This document shows, in pieces, positions 19,081-34,000 of a DNA stretch of 64,000 bases (positions within the stretch are counted from its first letter, which is position 1; the number at the start of each line of letters is the position of its first letter). A model generated the notes under the pieces. The model was not told the origin of the DNA and searched no databases. It worked only from the letters and a program-made list of their open reading frames with translations. Both the position numbers and the translations under genes were made by a program. Origin of the DNA: Methyloversatilis discipulorum (GTDB lineage Bacteria > Pseudomonadota > Gammaproteobacteria > Burkholderiales > Rhodocyclaceae); contig NZ_ARVV01000001.1 in NCBI RefSeq assembly GCF_000385375.1, positions 3,782,001-3,846,000 of the forward strand. The letters run 5' to 3'.

Positions 19081-22000
19081 ATGAACAAGGGTCGCTACAG
19101 ACTGGTTTTCTCCGACGAACACCGCAGCTATGTGCCGGTACCGGAAGAGACCTGTGCGCGCGGCAAGAACAGTGGCGGTCGCGCGCTGCGCCGACTGGTT
19201 GCGGCCATGGCGGCAGCGCTGCCCGGCCTGGTCATCGCCAATCCGACCGGGCACCAGATCGTGCAGGGCCAGGTCGGCATCCAGGCCCAGGGCAGCACGC
19301 TGAACATCACGGCCAGCGACCGCGCCATCATCAACTGGAAGCAGTTCTCCATCCAGCCGGGTGAAACCACCCGCTTCATCCAGCCGCACTCGACCGCCAC
19401 CGTACTCAACCGCGTGGTCGGGCAGGATCCGTCGCAGATACTGGGCAACCTGATCGCCAACGGGCGCGTGTTCCTGATCAACCCGAACGGCGTGCTGTTC
19501 GGCGCCGGCGCCAAGGTCGACACCGCAGGGCTGGTCGCCTCAACGCTGAACATCAGCAACGAGGACTTCACCGCCGGGCGCCTGAAGTTCAACGCCGAAG
19601 GCGCGGCCGGCAAGCTGCGCAACGAAGGCACGCTGAAGACCACCGGCGGCCCGTTGCTGCTGATCGCCACCGACATCGAGAACACCGGCCTGATCACTGC
19701 CGACAACGGCGACATCGTGCTCGCCGCCGGCAAGAGCGTAGAAATCGCCGACCCGCATCAGCCCGCACTGCGGGTGCGGGTCGAGGCGGGCGGCGAGGCG
19801 ATCAACCTCGGTCAGCTGATCGCCCGTGGCGGCAACGTCGGCATGTTCGGTGCGGCGCTGACGCAGGCCGGCAAGATCAGCGCCACCGGTGCGCACCGCA
19901 CCGCCGACGGCCGCATCGTGCTGCGCGGGTCGAAGTCGGTCACGCTGACCGCACAGTCGGAAACGACAGCAAAGACCGCCGACGGTGCTGGCGGCGACAT
20001 CGATATCGCCGCACCGGAGGTGAAGATCGAGGCCGGCGCCCTGGTCGAGGCCAGCGGCACCCAGGGCGGCCGCATCGACATCGCGGCCACGCAGAAGGCG
20101 AGCGTCGACGGCACGCTGCGCGCCACAGGCACGCTGCCAGTTGCTGCCGCTCCTGCACCGGCCCCGGCAAGCACGGCCGAGGACATCGAACTGCCCGCGA
20201 CCGGGTCCGGCCCGGCGCCCGTCGCGACGACGAGCGAAGCCGCCGGCAAGGGCGGCCACATCGAAGTCACCGCCGACACCGTGCTGGTCGGTGGCACGGC
20301 CACGCTGGACGCCTCCGGCGACACCGGCGGCGGCTCGGTGCTGGTTGGCGGCGACTGGCAGGGCGCCAATCCGCAGGTACGCAATGCCCAGGTGAGCTGG
20401 ATAGGCAGCGGCGCCCGCCTGCTGGCCGACGCGCTGTTCGAGGGCGATGGCGGCAAGGTGGTCGTGTGGGCCGACCAGGCCACCGCCTTCCACGGCAACA
20501 TCTGGGCGCGCGGCGGCGAGCGCGGCGGCAATGGCGGCCAGGTCGAGGTGTCGGGCAAGGTCGCCCTGCTCTATCGCGGGCGCACCGACACCTCGGCGGC
20601 ACGCGGCCGCAACGGCGTGCTGCTGCTCGACCCGCTGGCGATGGTGATCCAGGGTGGCAGCGGCGACGGATCGAACGATGGCAGCCTGACCTTCAACGGC
20701 GGCGCGCCAGGCACCCTCACCGCCGAGGCGCTGGGCCCGACGGTAATCTACGAAAGCGAAATCGAGGAACAGAGCAAGACCACCGACATCATCCTGCGCG
20801 CTCAACGTTCGGTGACGGTGGGCACCTCGCAGTTCAGCTACACCGGCAGCGGCAATGCCGCCGGCGAAACGGCGGGCCAGCTCACGCTGGCCGAAGGCAG
20901 CAGTCTGCTGATCGAAACGCGCAACCTCGGCGCGGGAGAAGGCGGCGCCAGTGCCGGCATCGACCTGGTCACCGGCGGCTGGCATGGCGCAGGCCTGCGC
21001 ATCGTCACCCAGGGCGACGGCAGCATCACGATGCAGACCGGCTACAGCAATGGCAGCGCCGTCGGCGACCAGCGCGCCGACATCATCCTGCCGGTGCTGC
21101 AGGCGGCAGGCGGCGGCATCCTGATCCGCGCCGGCAGCAGTTCGACCGTGGACCTGCGCGGCAGCAGCTACAACTCGGGCGCCGGCATCGAAATCGAAGC
21201 GGGCACTGTCACTGGCGGCGTTACCTTCAACGCGGCCGACGGCACGCACATCGACGGCGACTACAGCGCGTCATCGGGCACGCTCACCTTCAATGGCGCC
21301 GCATCGTCGATCAGCGGACGCCTGACGCTGGCCGCCAACCTCGGCGGCAATTCCGCGCTGACGCTGGGCGACCTGCTGTGGCAAGGCGGTCAGATGCTGA
21401 GCGGCGCCACCACGACGCTGACCGGCAGCGGCCTGATCGACAACAGCGCCGCCTACCGCTACCTCGATCGCCGGCTCGACGTGACCGGCCAGCTCGAATT
21501 CGCGAACAGCGCCGGTTACGACCTGTACGTGCGCGATGGCGGGCGACTGAACATCAGTGCCGGCGGCAGCGTCGGTACCGCCAGCGCCAACGGCTTCCTG
21601 CGCCTGACCGCGTCGGCCGGCACCGCCACATTCAGTGCGGAAAGCGGCGCCAGCCTGAGTCTGGGCGACGGCAGCACGTTCAACCTGTCTTCCGACGGCG
21701 CCGCCGGCAACCTCATCGCCGGCAGCTTCACCACCACCGGCAACGGCGTGCTGCTGCTGGCGGCCGGTCGGATAAACACCGGTGCCGATACGACCATCAG
21801 CGGCAGTGGCTCGCTGCGTCTGGCGAACTCCGGCGTGATCGGCGGCAGCCACCTACTCACGGTCGGTACGCTGTTCGACTGGCGTGGCGGCAGCATGGAC
21901 GGCAGCGGCAGCACGGTGCTGAGCAGCAATGGCCTGATCGATAACAGCAGCGCCTACCGCTACCTGCAGCGCACGTTGCGCATCGACGGCAGGCTGACGC

Positions 22001-25000
22001 TGGACAACCCGACCGGCTATGACCTGCGCATCGGCAACGGCGGGCGTCTGCACATCGGTTCGACCGGCACGCTCGCCACCGGCACGACGAACGGCTTCAT
22101 CTACATGCAGGCCGGCACCGGCGGCACGGCTACGTTGAGCGCCGATGCCGGCGGTCGCATCGACGTCGCTGACGGCACCCTGCTGACGCTGCGCAGCGAC
22201 AGCAGCAGTGGCAACCAGCTGTCAGGCTCCTTCGATCTCGACGGCGCCGGCGTGCTGCACCTGGACAGCGGCGCCTTCAATGTCGACGGCAACGCGACCT
22301 TCGGCGGTGACGGCCTGCTGCGCATGAGCGGCGGCGGGGCGATCAACGGCAGCGGCACGCTGATTATCGCCAGCGATTTCGACTGGCGCGGCGGCCGCTT
22401 CGGCGGCAGCGGCACCACCCGCCTGACCGGCGACGCCGTCATCGACAACACCTCGGCCTACAAGTACGTAAGCCGCAGGATCGAAGTGTCCGGCAATCTC
22501 ACCTTTGGCAATTCGACCGGCTACGACCTGCGCATCGAGAACGGCGGCTCACTGCATCTGGCGGCCGGCGGACGGCTGTCGACCAGCAGCAGCGGCCTCA
22601 TCTACATGCAGGCAGGCAGCGGCGGCAACGCGGCGTTCTCTGCCGCCGCCGGTTCCGCGATCACGGTCGGCACCGGCACCACGCTCACGCTGCGCAGCGA
22701 CGGCAACGCCGGCAACACGCTGGGCGGGCAGTTCGTGCTCGATGGCGACGGCGCGCTGCACATCGATTCCGGCGTATTCACGACCTCCGCCACCAGCAGC
22801 TTCGGCGGCACCGGCCTGCTGCGCATCAGCGGTGGCACGACCTTGAGCATCGATCACGCGTCGACCATTTCGACGCAGTTCCGCTTCGAGGGCGGCACGC
22901 TGGGCGGAAGCGGCAATCTGCTGATCAGCGGTCCGATGACCTGGGCCGGTGGCACGCTGGCGGGCAGCGGCACCACCACTGTCAGTGGCACGGCGGTCAT
23001 CGACAACACCTCGGCCTACAAATATCTGTCGCGTCGCCTGGTCATCGCCGGCAATCTGGAATTCGGCAACAGCAGCGGTTACTACCTGCAGATCAACAAC
23101 GGCGGCACGCTGCACCTCGGGGCCACCGGGCGCCTGTTCACCACGGCTGCCAGCGGCCTGATCTACATGGCGGCGGGCAGCGGCGGCACCGCCACCTTCA
23201 GCGCGGACGACGGCGCGCGCCTCGATGCGGCAAGCGGCTTCGACATGACGCTGCGCAGTGACGGCAACAGCGGCAACCGCATCGCCGGCAGCTTCGAACT
23301 GGGCGGCAGCGGCGATCTGCACCTCGATTCCGGCGTGATCGGCACCGGTGCCACAACCCGCTTCGACGGCAGTGGCCGGCTGCGCCTCAGCGGCGGCGCC
23401 ACGTTCAACGCCAATCACGCACTGACCATCGATTCCGCCTTCCGCATGGAAGGCGGCACGCTCGGCGGCAGCGGCAACGTAGACATCGGTGGCGCCTTCA
23501 CCTGGGCTGGCGGCACGATGACCGGCAGCGGCACGACCACCGTCGGCGGCAACGGCACGATAGACAACACCAGTGCCTACAAGTACCTCGGCCGCCGGCT
23601 CGACGTCACCGGCAGTCTGGTCTTCGGCAACACCAGCGGCTATTACCTGCAGTTGAACAATGGCGGTCATCTGCACGTCGCCGCTGGCGGGTCGCTGGGC
23701 ACTTCCGCCAGCAACGGCCTCATCTATCTGGCGTCGGGCAACGGCGGCAGCGCACTGTTCAGCGCCGATGCCGACGGCGATATCGTGCTCGGCGCCGGTA
23801 CCGAACTGACCCTACGCGCCGACGGCAATGTCGGCAACCGCCTGGCCGGCAGCTTCGACCTCAATGGCGAAGGACAGCTGCATCTCGATTCGGGCATGGT
23901 GAGCGTCGATACCGACAGCGCCTTCACCGGTGACGGCCGCCTGCTGCTGTCAGGTGGCGGAACGCTGGCCGGCAGCGCGGTGCTGTCGATCGCGTCGGCC
24001 TTCGACTGGACTGGGGGCGGATCGATGAGCGGCAGCGGCACCACCCGCCTGCTGCGCGACGTGACGCTGTCCGGCAGCGGCACACGAATCCTCAACCGCA
24101 CGCTGGAGATTGCGGCCGGCCGCACGCTGGCCGTCGGCGACGGCGTCACGCTGCAGCGCTCGGCCAGCAACGGTGGCAGCGGCGGCATCGTTGCGCTGGG
24201 CCTGTTCACGAAGTCCGCCGGCACCGGCACCGCGTATGTGCACTACCTCGACATCAGCGGCAATCTGTCGGCCAGCAGCGGCATCCTGTCGCTGACCGGC
24301 AACACGCAGGGCACCAGCCTCGGCAACGCGTCATTCTCGACCAGCGGCAGCGGTTCGCTGCGCCTCGACTCGGGCCTGTTCACGCTGACCAACGGTCAGG
24401 TGGCCACCGTTTCCGCCGGCAGCCTCGAGTTGCACGGCGCCACGCTGTCCACCGCAGGCAACGCATCCATCGTTGGCAGTGGCACCTTCCGCCAGGTGGC
24501 GGGCACGCTGGACGGTGCCGGTACGCTGACCATCGCGTCGGGTTTCGACTGGACCGGCGGCACCATGGCCGGCAGCGGCACGACGCGCCTGGCCACCTCG
24601 GCCAGCCTGAGCGGCAACGCGACGCGCACACTCAACCGAACCCTCGAAATCGCCGCCGGCCACACGCTCAATCTCGGCGACGACGTGCTGATACAGCGCT
24701 CGACCAGCAATGGCGGCAGCGGCGGCATCGTCGCCCTCGGCACCGTATCGAAGTCCGCCGGCAGCGGCGTCGCCTACATCCGCTACCTCGACCTGCGCGG
24801 CAATTTCACCGCAGGCAGCGGCGTGCTGTCGATCTACGGCAATACGGCGGGCAGCAGCATCGCCGGCGCCGTGTTCTCGTCCACCGGCAGCGCACGCGTG
24901 CGGGCGGACTCCGGCCTGCTGACACTGAACAGCGGCGAATCGGCGAGCATCGGCAGTGGTCTGTTCGAGCTGTCCGGCGCGACGCTGAGCACCAGCGGCA

Positions 25001-28000
25001 ACAGCGCGATCAACGGGTCGGGTCTGCTGAGCTTCACCTCCGGATCGATCAATGGTGTCGGCACACTGAGCGTGAACACCGGATTCGACTGGAGCAGCGG
25101 CAGCATGGGCGGCGGCGGCGTCACGCGCCTGAATGGCAGCAGTCGCTTCCTGACCACCAGCGCCAAGACGCTGACACGAACGCTGGAAATCGCCGGCACC
25201 GCGCGGACGACCTCGGCTACCAGCGCTCTGCAGATCCAGGACGGCGGCCGCGTGTCCGTACTCGCGTCCGGCGAGTTCGAGATCGCTGGCGGTACCGGCT
25301 TCACCTTCAGTGGCAGCGGGCGCATCGACAACGCCGGCCTGCTGCGCAAGACCGGCACCGCGGCCGTGACGCTGGCGATGCCGCTGACCAACAGCGGCAC
25401 GCTGCGGGTCGAGGAAGGCGTGCTCACCGCCAGCGCCTTCCCGGTCAATGCCGGCACGCTGGATGTGTTCAACGGTGCCACGCTGATCGCCGGCGCGCTG
25501 CAGAACGACGGCGTCGTCCAGGGCAGCGGCACGATCAATCTCGGCGGCGCCACGCTGACCAACGCCGGCACGCTGCGCCCGGGCGGCAACGGCGCAGCCG
25601 GCACGCTGACCCTCACCGGCCACTACGCCCAGACCGCCAGCGGCGTCATCGAGGCCGACGTGCTGGGCACGCTCGCGGCCGAGCAGGACCACCTGGTCGT
25701 CAGCGGCAACGCCGCACTCGACGGCGACCTGCGCCTCGCACCGGCCAACGGCCTGAGCTTCGGCGCGCAGGATCGCTACACCGTGCTGTCCTGCGGTGCC
25801 GACGGCTGCCTCAGCGGCACGTTCGACACTGTGGACAGCGGCACACTGGGCCTCACCGCCACCAGTTTCTCGAACGCCATCAGCTTCGCCACCGGCAGCA
25901 TCGCCAGCACCTGGATAGCGCAGTCCTCCGGCTTCTGGGACGTCGCGTCGAACTGGGCTGGCGGCTTCATTCCGGGCGCACAGAACGACGTGGTGATCGA
26001 TCAGGCAGGCGACCTGACCGTCACCGTGCGCAACACCTCGCCGGCCAGCAACTTCGTCGTCAACAGTCTTTATTCGAACGAGAACATCGTCATCAGCGGC
26101 AGCACGCTGACGCTGGTCGACGACTCGGTCATCAACGGCCGCCTGACCATGTCGGGCGGCACGCTGAACATCGGCACCCAGCTGGAAACCGGCGCCCTGA
26201 CACTGAGCGGCGGCACCATTGCCGGTGGCCGCCTGATCACCGCCGGCAGCGGCAGCGCGATGAGCGGCGGCACGCTGAGTGCGCTGCAGCTGATGCTGGG
26301 ATCGCAACTGAGGGCGACCGGCGGCACGCTGTCGAATGTCACGCTGTCGCGACTGGGCAGCGCTGCGGATGCCGGCAAGGTACTGATCGCCAACAACGGC
26401 GACCTGAACATCGTCGGCGCACTCACGCTGGACAACGCCGAAGTCACTCTCGCCTCCAGCGGCAACTCGACCTTCCTGCGCGGCACCTCGGGCGCATGGT
26501 CCATCGGTGGCAACGGCTCCATCCTCTTCGGCGGGTCACACAACGCCGTGCGCGCAGCGAACTACCTCGGCTATGGCTCCGGCTCCTACTCGCTGTCCAT
26601 CGGCGCCGGCGTCACCGTCGCCGGCTCCAACGGCGGCCACATCTATTTCGGCAACAACGGCTCCAACGCCGGCACCATTTCCGCGAACACCGCCGGCAAG
26701 GAAATCCTCGTCCAGAGCTGGGCCACCACCGATACCTGGAACAACTCCGGCACCCTGCGTGCCAACGGCGGCATCCTCACCACCGCAGACACCTGGTCCA
26801 GCTCCGGCACCCTCAGGCTCGATTCCGGCATCCTCTTCCTCGGCGGCTCCTTCAATACTGCCTCCTTCAACACCCTCGTCCGCCCGGCCGACGCCGACCG
26901 CGGCGCGCTCAACCTCGTCGGCACGCTCAACAACGCCAACTCGACTCTGCTGCTCAACGGCGCGACCGGCGCCCTCGCCTCCGGCGGCACCATTTCCGGT
27001 GGCGTCGTGCGCATCAACAACGCCGACGGCGGCGCGCTCAACACCGGCTACGCCGGCTTCTCCGGTTCGTCCTTCGGCGGCAGCAACGGCGCGGCGCTTG
27101 CCAACGTCACCCTCGCCAATGTCGCCGGCGTCGCCGACAGCGGCCGCATGACCATCGCCAACAACGGCGACCTGAACATCGTCGGCGCACTCACGCTGGA
27201 CAACGCCGAAGTCACTCTCGCCTCCAGCGGCAACTCGACCTTCCTGCGCGGCACCTCGGGTGCCTGGTCCATCGGTGGCAACGGCTCCATCCTCTTCGGC
27301 GGGTCGCACAACGCCGTGCGCGCAGCGAACTACCTCGGCTATGGCTCCGGCTCCTACTCGCTGTCCATCGGCGCCGGTGTCACCGTCGCCGGCTCCAACG
27401 GCGGCCACATCTATTTCGGCAACAACGGCTCCAACGCCGGCACCATTTCCGCGAACACCGCCGGCAAGGAAATTTCGCTGAACAGCTGGGCCAGCACGGA
27501 CGTGTGGACCAACACGGGCACGCTGCGCCTGGCCGGCGGTCGCTTCCACGCGGGCGACAGCTTCATCAGCACGGGCCTGCTGCGCGGCGCCGGCACCTTC
27601 GACGCCAGCGGACGCACGCTGACCAATACCGGAACGATATTCGCCGAGGGCGGCGTGCTGAACCTGAGCGGCAATCTGGTGCTGACGCAGGACAGCACGC
27701 TGCGTATCGACATTGGCGGGCGCACGCGCGGCAGCGAGTACGGTGCCGTAGATGTCTCGGGCGGCCTCACCTTCGGAGGTACGCTGCAGGCCACGCACGT
27801 GAATGGATTCACCCCGGGCAGCACTGAGGCGTTCCGCGTGCTGCGTTTCGGCTCGCGCGTCGGCAGTTCGCAGTTCGCATCGCTCGACGTGCCGGCCGGC
27901 TTCGGCTATGGCAGCTACTACGGCAACGGCAATTTCCTGCTGGGTGTCGGTTCGGCACTGACCGGCATCAACGAGTGGATCAGCAATGCAAGTGGCGACT

Positions 28001-31000
28001 GGGCCACCGGTACCAACTGGTCACTCGGCGTGGCGCCCAACGACCCGACACAGACCGTCATCGCGGACCGCGTCGGCGTGACGCCGACGATCACGATATC
28101 GAGCGGCGACTGGTCCGTCGGCTCGCTGCTGTCGGAAGAGAACCTGACGATGAGCGGCGGCACCCTCACCGTCGCCGGCCTCACCCGCGTCACCGGCAGC
28201 CTGACGCTCAACGGCAGCAGCCGGCTCACTGCACAGGGGCCGCTCGACCTTGATCTGATCACGCTGAACAGCAGCAGCCAGTTCGTCGCGAACACTGCCG
28301 GTCACATCGCAAGCTTCGTGCAGAACAACGGCACCAGCACCTTCGCCGGCGCCGGGCTGGCGTTCGACGCGATCGACATCCGCGGCGGCACGGTCAACTA
28401 CAACGCGGCACTTGCGCTGCCTTCGTCGCTGCTGCGAGTGGCTGGCCACACCGCCAATCTGAACGCCGACCAGGGACAGACGCGGATCGAGGTGGTGTCG
28501 GGTACCTTGAACCTGAACCTGAGCAGCCTGAGCTCCGACGTTGCGCTCAGCGGCGGCACCCTGAACGTTGCCGGCTCGACCGCAGCAAGCGGCGATTTTG
28601 ACTGGACCGGCGGCAACATCGGCGGCGGCGGCACCTTCACGCTGAGTGGCGTACTGAACGTGGGCGGCGGCAGCAACTCCTTCGGACTGAACGACACGAC
28701 GCTGGTACACACCAATGCCAGCGGCAACAGCCGCATCGCCAAGACGGGCGGCTATTTCTACCTCAGCGGAACCAGCGAACTGCGCAATGCCGCAGGCGCC
28801 GTGCTGACGGTGGATACCAGCGGCGGCAACTTCGGCACCTATTACAGCAGCGGCGCAGGCGGGACCTTGCACAACCAGGGCACGCTGAACAAGACCGGCA
28901 GCGGCGCCCTCTACATCTACAACCCGACCCGCCTGCAACAGGCCGGTCAGCTCAACCTCCAGCAGGGCAGCATCATCGTCCAGGGCGGCAGCGGCCATCT
29001 GCTGTCCGGCAACACCGCTCTGGCGGACGGTACCGCGCTGCAGCTCACCGGTTCGCACACCAGCACGATCAGCGCCACGGCACGTTTCTCCGGTGACGGT
29101 CAGTTGCTGCACGAGTCCGGTACGTTGACGCTGGCCGATGGCGCGCGCATCGACGTGGCCTATACGCAGGCATCCGGCACGCTGTCACTGACCGGCTCGG
29201 CAACGATGAACGACGACTTCATCTGGAACAGCGGCACCGTGCGGGCGGCCGATCTGGCCACCGCGGGTACGCTGACACTGAATGGCGCATTCATCCAGAG
29301 CGGCAACACCACGGTCTATCTGCGCGACGGCCTGCAGATGCTGCACACGAACACCGCCGGCGACAGCCGCATTGCCAACGCGTCGAGCAGCGGTTTCAAC
29401 GTCGAGAACGGTGCCGTATTCCGCAATACCGGCGTGCTCACGCTGGATACCGCCGGTGCCGGCAGCATCATGTACATCGACCACGACGCGGGCAGCGGCG
29501 GTCGCTTCGAGAACGCCGGCACCCTGGTCAAGAGCGGCGACGGTCGCGTCGACTTCGGCAGTTACGGCTCCCTCGCCTTCAACCAGAGCGGCAGCTTCGC
29601 GGTGAACGCCGGCACGGTGGAGTTCGGTGGCACGTCGATCGCGCTCGGCGGCAGCATGGCCATCGCCGACGGCGCACGCGTGCTGGTGCGCGCCGGGAGC
29701 ACGACCACCGCCAGCGGCTTCGCCGTCAATGGCAATGGCGTTCTGGCCGTCGGCGGCGGCACGCTGGTGCTGGGTCATGGCACGACGGTCGCCGCCGACG
29801 TCGAACTGAGCAGCGGCACGCTGTCCATCGGCAGCGCCAACGCCGCCGAGGTGACCGGCGACCTGAGCTGGACCGGTGGCACGATCAACGGCGGCGGCAC
29901 GCTGACGCAACGCGGCCGCTTCCTGCAGACCGGCAACACGACGGTCTATCTGCGCGACGGCACGCTGCTCGACCACGTCAATGTGAGCGGCGACAGCCGC
30001 ATCGCCAACACGTCAGCCAGCGGCTTCAATCTCGAGAACGGCGCCGTGTTCCGTAACAGCGGCGTACTGCGGCTGGACGTGGCCGGCAGCAGCAGCGTCA
30101 TGTACATCGACCACGACTCCGGCAGCGCCGGAAGCTTCGTGAATACCGGCACGCTGATCAAGTCGGGCAGCGGTCGCCTCGACTTCGGCAGCTTCGGCCT
30201 GGCCGCGCTGACGCAGAACGGTACGCTGCAGATCGAACAGGGGCGCGTCACGCTTGGTGTGATCAGCACGACCGCGCCGGCTCATCTGCTCGCAGGCCAG
30301 CACGTCATCGGCGCCAACGGCAGCCTTGAAATCGTCGCCGCCCCGGGAACCACGGTAACGGCCAACGCGGCCGCGGCAGCGACCTTCTCTGGCAGCGGTC
30401 CGCTGATGATCAGTGGCGGAACGCTGATGCTGGCCGACGGCCTTGACCTCGGCATCACCGTGCGGCAGAGCGGCGGCTATCTCGCCGGCAGCGGCGACAA
30501 CGCGCTGACGGGTCGCTACGAATGGACCGGTGGCGATGTCAGCGGCAGTGGCACGCTGACCGTGAGCGGCGTGCTGCAGCTCTCCGGCGGCAACTCGTTC
30601 GGTCTCAACGGCCGCTCCATGGTGCATACCAACGCCTCCGGCAACAGCAGCCTCTACAAGCCGGGCGGCTATTTCTATCTCGGCGGTAACGCCACCTTCA
30701 CCAATGCCGCCGGCGCGACGCTTTACATCGATACCGCCAGCAACACCAATGGCGGCGCCTGGTACCAGAGCGGCAGCGCCGGCAGCTTCGTCAATGCCGG
30801 CACGCTGGTGAAGCAGGGCAACGGCACCTTCAATTTCTGGAGCCCGATCCGCTTCGTCAACACCGGCAGCTTCACCGTGGCGCAGGGCGCTGTCATGGCC
30901 GACGGTTTCACGAACAACCCGGGTGTGCTGCAACTGCTGTCCGGCACCAGCTTCAGTACCAGCGGCAGCGCACTGACCAGCACCGGCACCATCGCCGGCC

Positions 31001-34000
31001 ACGGCACGCTGATCGTCGGCAGCACCGGTCTGCTCAATCGAGGCGTCGTCGCGCCGGGCGGCGCGGACACCGTCGGCACGCTGCGCATCACCGGGCAGTA
31101 CGTGCAGGGAGCCGACGGCACACTGCAGATCGAGCGCGGCAGCGCCGGCACGGACGCGCTGATCGTCAGTGGCGCGGCCACGCTGGGCGGCACGCTGGCG
31201 GTCACCCAGCTGGCCGGCTACCAGCCGGCAGCGCTGCAGACCGACATCGTCAGCGCCAACACACTGAGCGGCAGCTTCGCCAGCGTCACGCTGCCTTCCG
31301 GCTACAGCACGCTGACGGTCGGCAACCGCCACGTGCTCAGCTATGCCGGCGCGATCTGCGGCGGCGTCTGCTGGGACGGCGGCGCCGGCACACTGCTGTG
31401 GACGGACGCCGCGAACTGGACGACCGATCTGCTGCCCGGCACCACCGACCTGGTGTTCATCGACCTCGAAAACGGCGTCAATGTGCAGCTCACCGGCGGC
31501 ACGCACACCATTGCGTCGCTGACGACGACAGTCGGCAACACGCTCACGCTGAGCGGCGGCGCCCTGACGCTGAGTGGCGGCACCTCGGGACAGGCGGCGT
31601 CCGCGCTGGCCGGCGATCTGGTCATCGGCGGCGGCAGCTTCACCGCCAACGCACAGACCTCGATCGCCCGTCTGCTGCTGTCCGCCGGCAGCTTCGGCGG
31701 CAGCGGCGCGGTCACCTTCACCGGCGCCGGATCGAGCTGGACCGGTGGCGACATGGTCGGCAGCGGCAGTTCCATCTTCGCTGCCGGGTCGACCTTCGAA
31801 TACGCAGCCGGCACGCGCAGTTCGACCCGACGCGTCGACGTCCGCCAGGGTGCGACCGTCCGTAACGCGAGCGGATCGATGACGCTGACCGGCGGCGCGA
31901 GCAACGCCGGCGTCATCGACGTCGCGCTCGGTGCCACCGTGCGCTATGGCGGCAGCGCGAGCTACCTGCTCGACACGACCGGCCAGTTCGACGGCGGCGG
32001 TCGCATCGAATTCATCGACTCGGCGATGGCCACCGCGGCGTCGACCGCACCGGCGATTGCCGACGGCAGCTTCACCGTGCGCGTGCAGGACGCGGCCCGC
32101 TTCACGATGACCGCGCCGACCTCGATCGCCAATCTCGAACTGGCGGGCAACGGCCTGGTCACCGCACAGGCGGGCTTCCAGGCCGCGACGGTGACCCAGA
32201 CCGGCGGCACGCTGACGGTGAACGCGGCGTCCGCCATCGGCCGCTACAACTGGAACGGCGGCACCTTCGCCGGCAGCGGCAGCGCCACACTCACCGGACA
32301 GAGCAGCTGGACGCGCGGCACGCTGACCGGCAACCTCGTCATCGCCAACGGCGCCACGCTGACCCTCAGCACCACCGGCAGCGACGACGTGCAGGGCACC
32401 AGCTACAAGCGCTTCGGCGCCGGTTCGCTCAGCAACTTCGGCACGCTGGCCTGGCAGGAAGGCCATATCGACGTCGTCGGCAATGCCCGCGTCGACAACG
32501 CCGGCCTGATCGCCATCAGCGGCAACTACAGCTTCGGCGACCGCTCGGTCGGCGTCGGCACGCTGACGCTGAACAACCTTGCCAGCGGCACGATCAACAA
32601 GAGCGGCGGCGGCGAAACGAGCATCGGCACCCTCGGCATACCCGGCGGCACGGCGAACTACGCAGTCGTGACCAACAACGGCCGGATCAACGTCGCCAGC
32701 GGCAGCCTGCGCTTCGGCATCGGCTACGCGGGCGCCCCGGGCGGCGGCAGTTTCACGCACAACGGTGAGATCGACGTGTTCGCCGGCGCGCTGCTCGAGT
32801 TCGGCGGCAGCCTCACGCACAATGGCAGCACCTTCATCGACAGCGGCGCGACGCTGCGCCGCATTGGCGGCTTCACCAACGCCGCCAGCGGCCTGCTCGA
32901 AGGCTTCGGCACGCTGGACGTCGGTGCCGGCAACACGCTGCGCAACGACGGCACGCTGCATGTCGGCGACCTGTTCAACAACGTCTACACGCACGGCACG
33001 ATGCGGGTGACCGGCAACTACGTGCAGGGCAGCGGCGGCCGGTTGCTGATGGCCGTCGGCGGCAACGCAGCCGGCGAATACGACCAGCTGGCCGTCAACG
33101 GCAGCGCCACGCTGGGCGGTGCTCTGGTCGTATCGGAAGCGCCGGGCTACGTTCGCGAAACCGTGGCCATCGACCTGATCACCACCGGCGCTGGCGTGAG
33201 CAACAGCTTCGCCACGGTGACGCTGCCCGACGCCGGCTACGCGACCTCGATTGCCGGCAATGCCCTCCGTCTCAGCTACAACGCGCTCGTGTGCGGCGGC
33301 ATCTGCTGGGACGGCGGCGCCGGCACCAATCTGTGGACCGACGCGGCAAACTGGACCGGCGACGTGCTGCCCGGCGTGAACGATCTGGTATTCATTGCGC
33401 TCGGTGGTGGCAGCAGCGTGCTGCTGAACAGCGGCTCGCACACCATCGCCGGCCTGAATACGAGCGCCGGCAACCACCTGACGATCAACGGAGCGTCGCT
33501 GACGCTGGCCAGCCTCGATTCGACTCTGGGCGGCAATCTCACGCTCGGTGGCGGTGCGCGTGTCACGCTCGGCAGCGACGTCGCCGTCGATTTCGGCGGC
33601 GCGCTGAACTGGACCAGCGCCGCCACGCTTGCCGGCGGCACGCTCAACCTGCTCGGCGGTTCGACCGCGACACTGAACGCGAACACCAACGGCGGCCACC
33701 TGACGCTCAGCGGCATCACCATAAACAACGCGGGAACGGTGAATTACGCCAGCGAAGGCCGCCAGCTGCTGATCAACGACGGCACGACCTTCAACAACAG
33801 CGGTCGCTTCAACTTCACGACGGACGGCGACGTCACCGAAAACTCGGGCTTCGGCGGCAACTTCAACAACAGCGGCACCGTCGCCAAGACCGGCGGCAGC
33901 GGCAACAGCGCTTTCACCAGCTTCGTCCGCTTCAACAATCTCGACGGCGGGACGGTCGACTCGGGTACCGGCAGCCTGCTGCTGCAGACCGGCGGCGATC

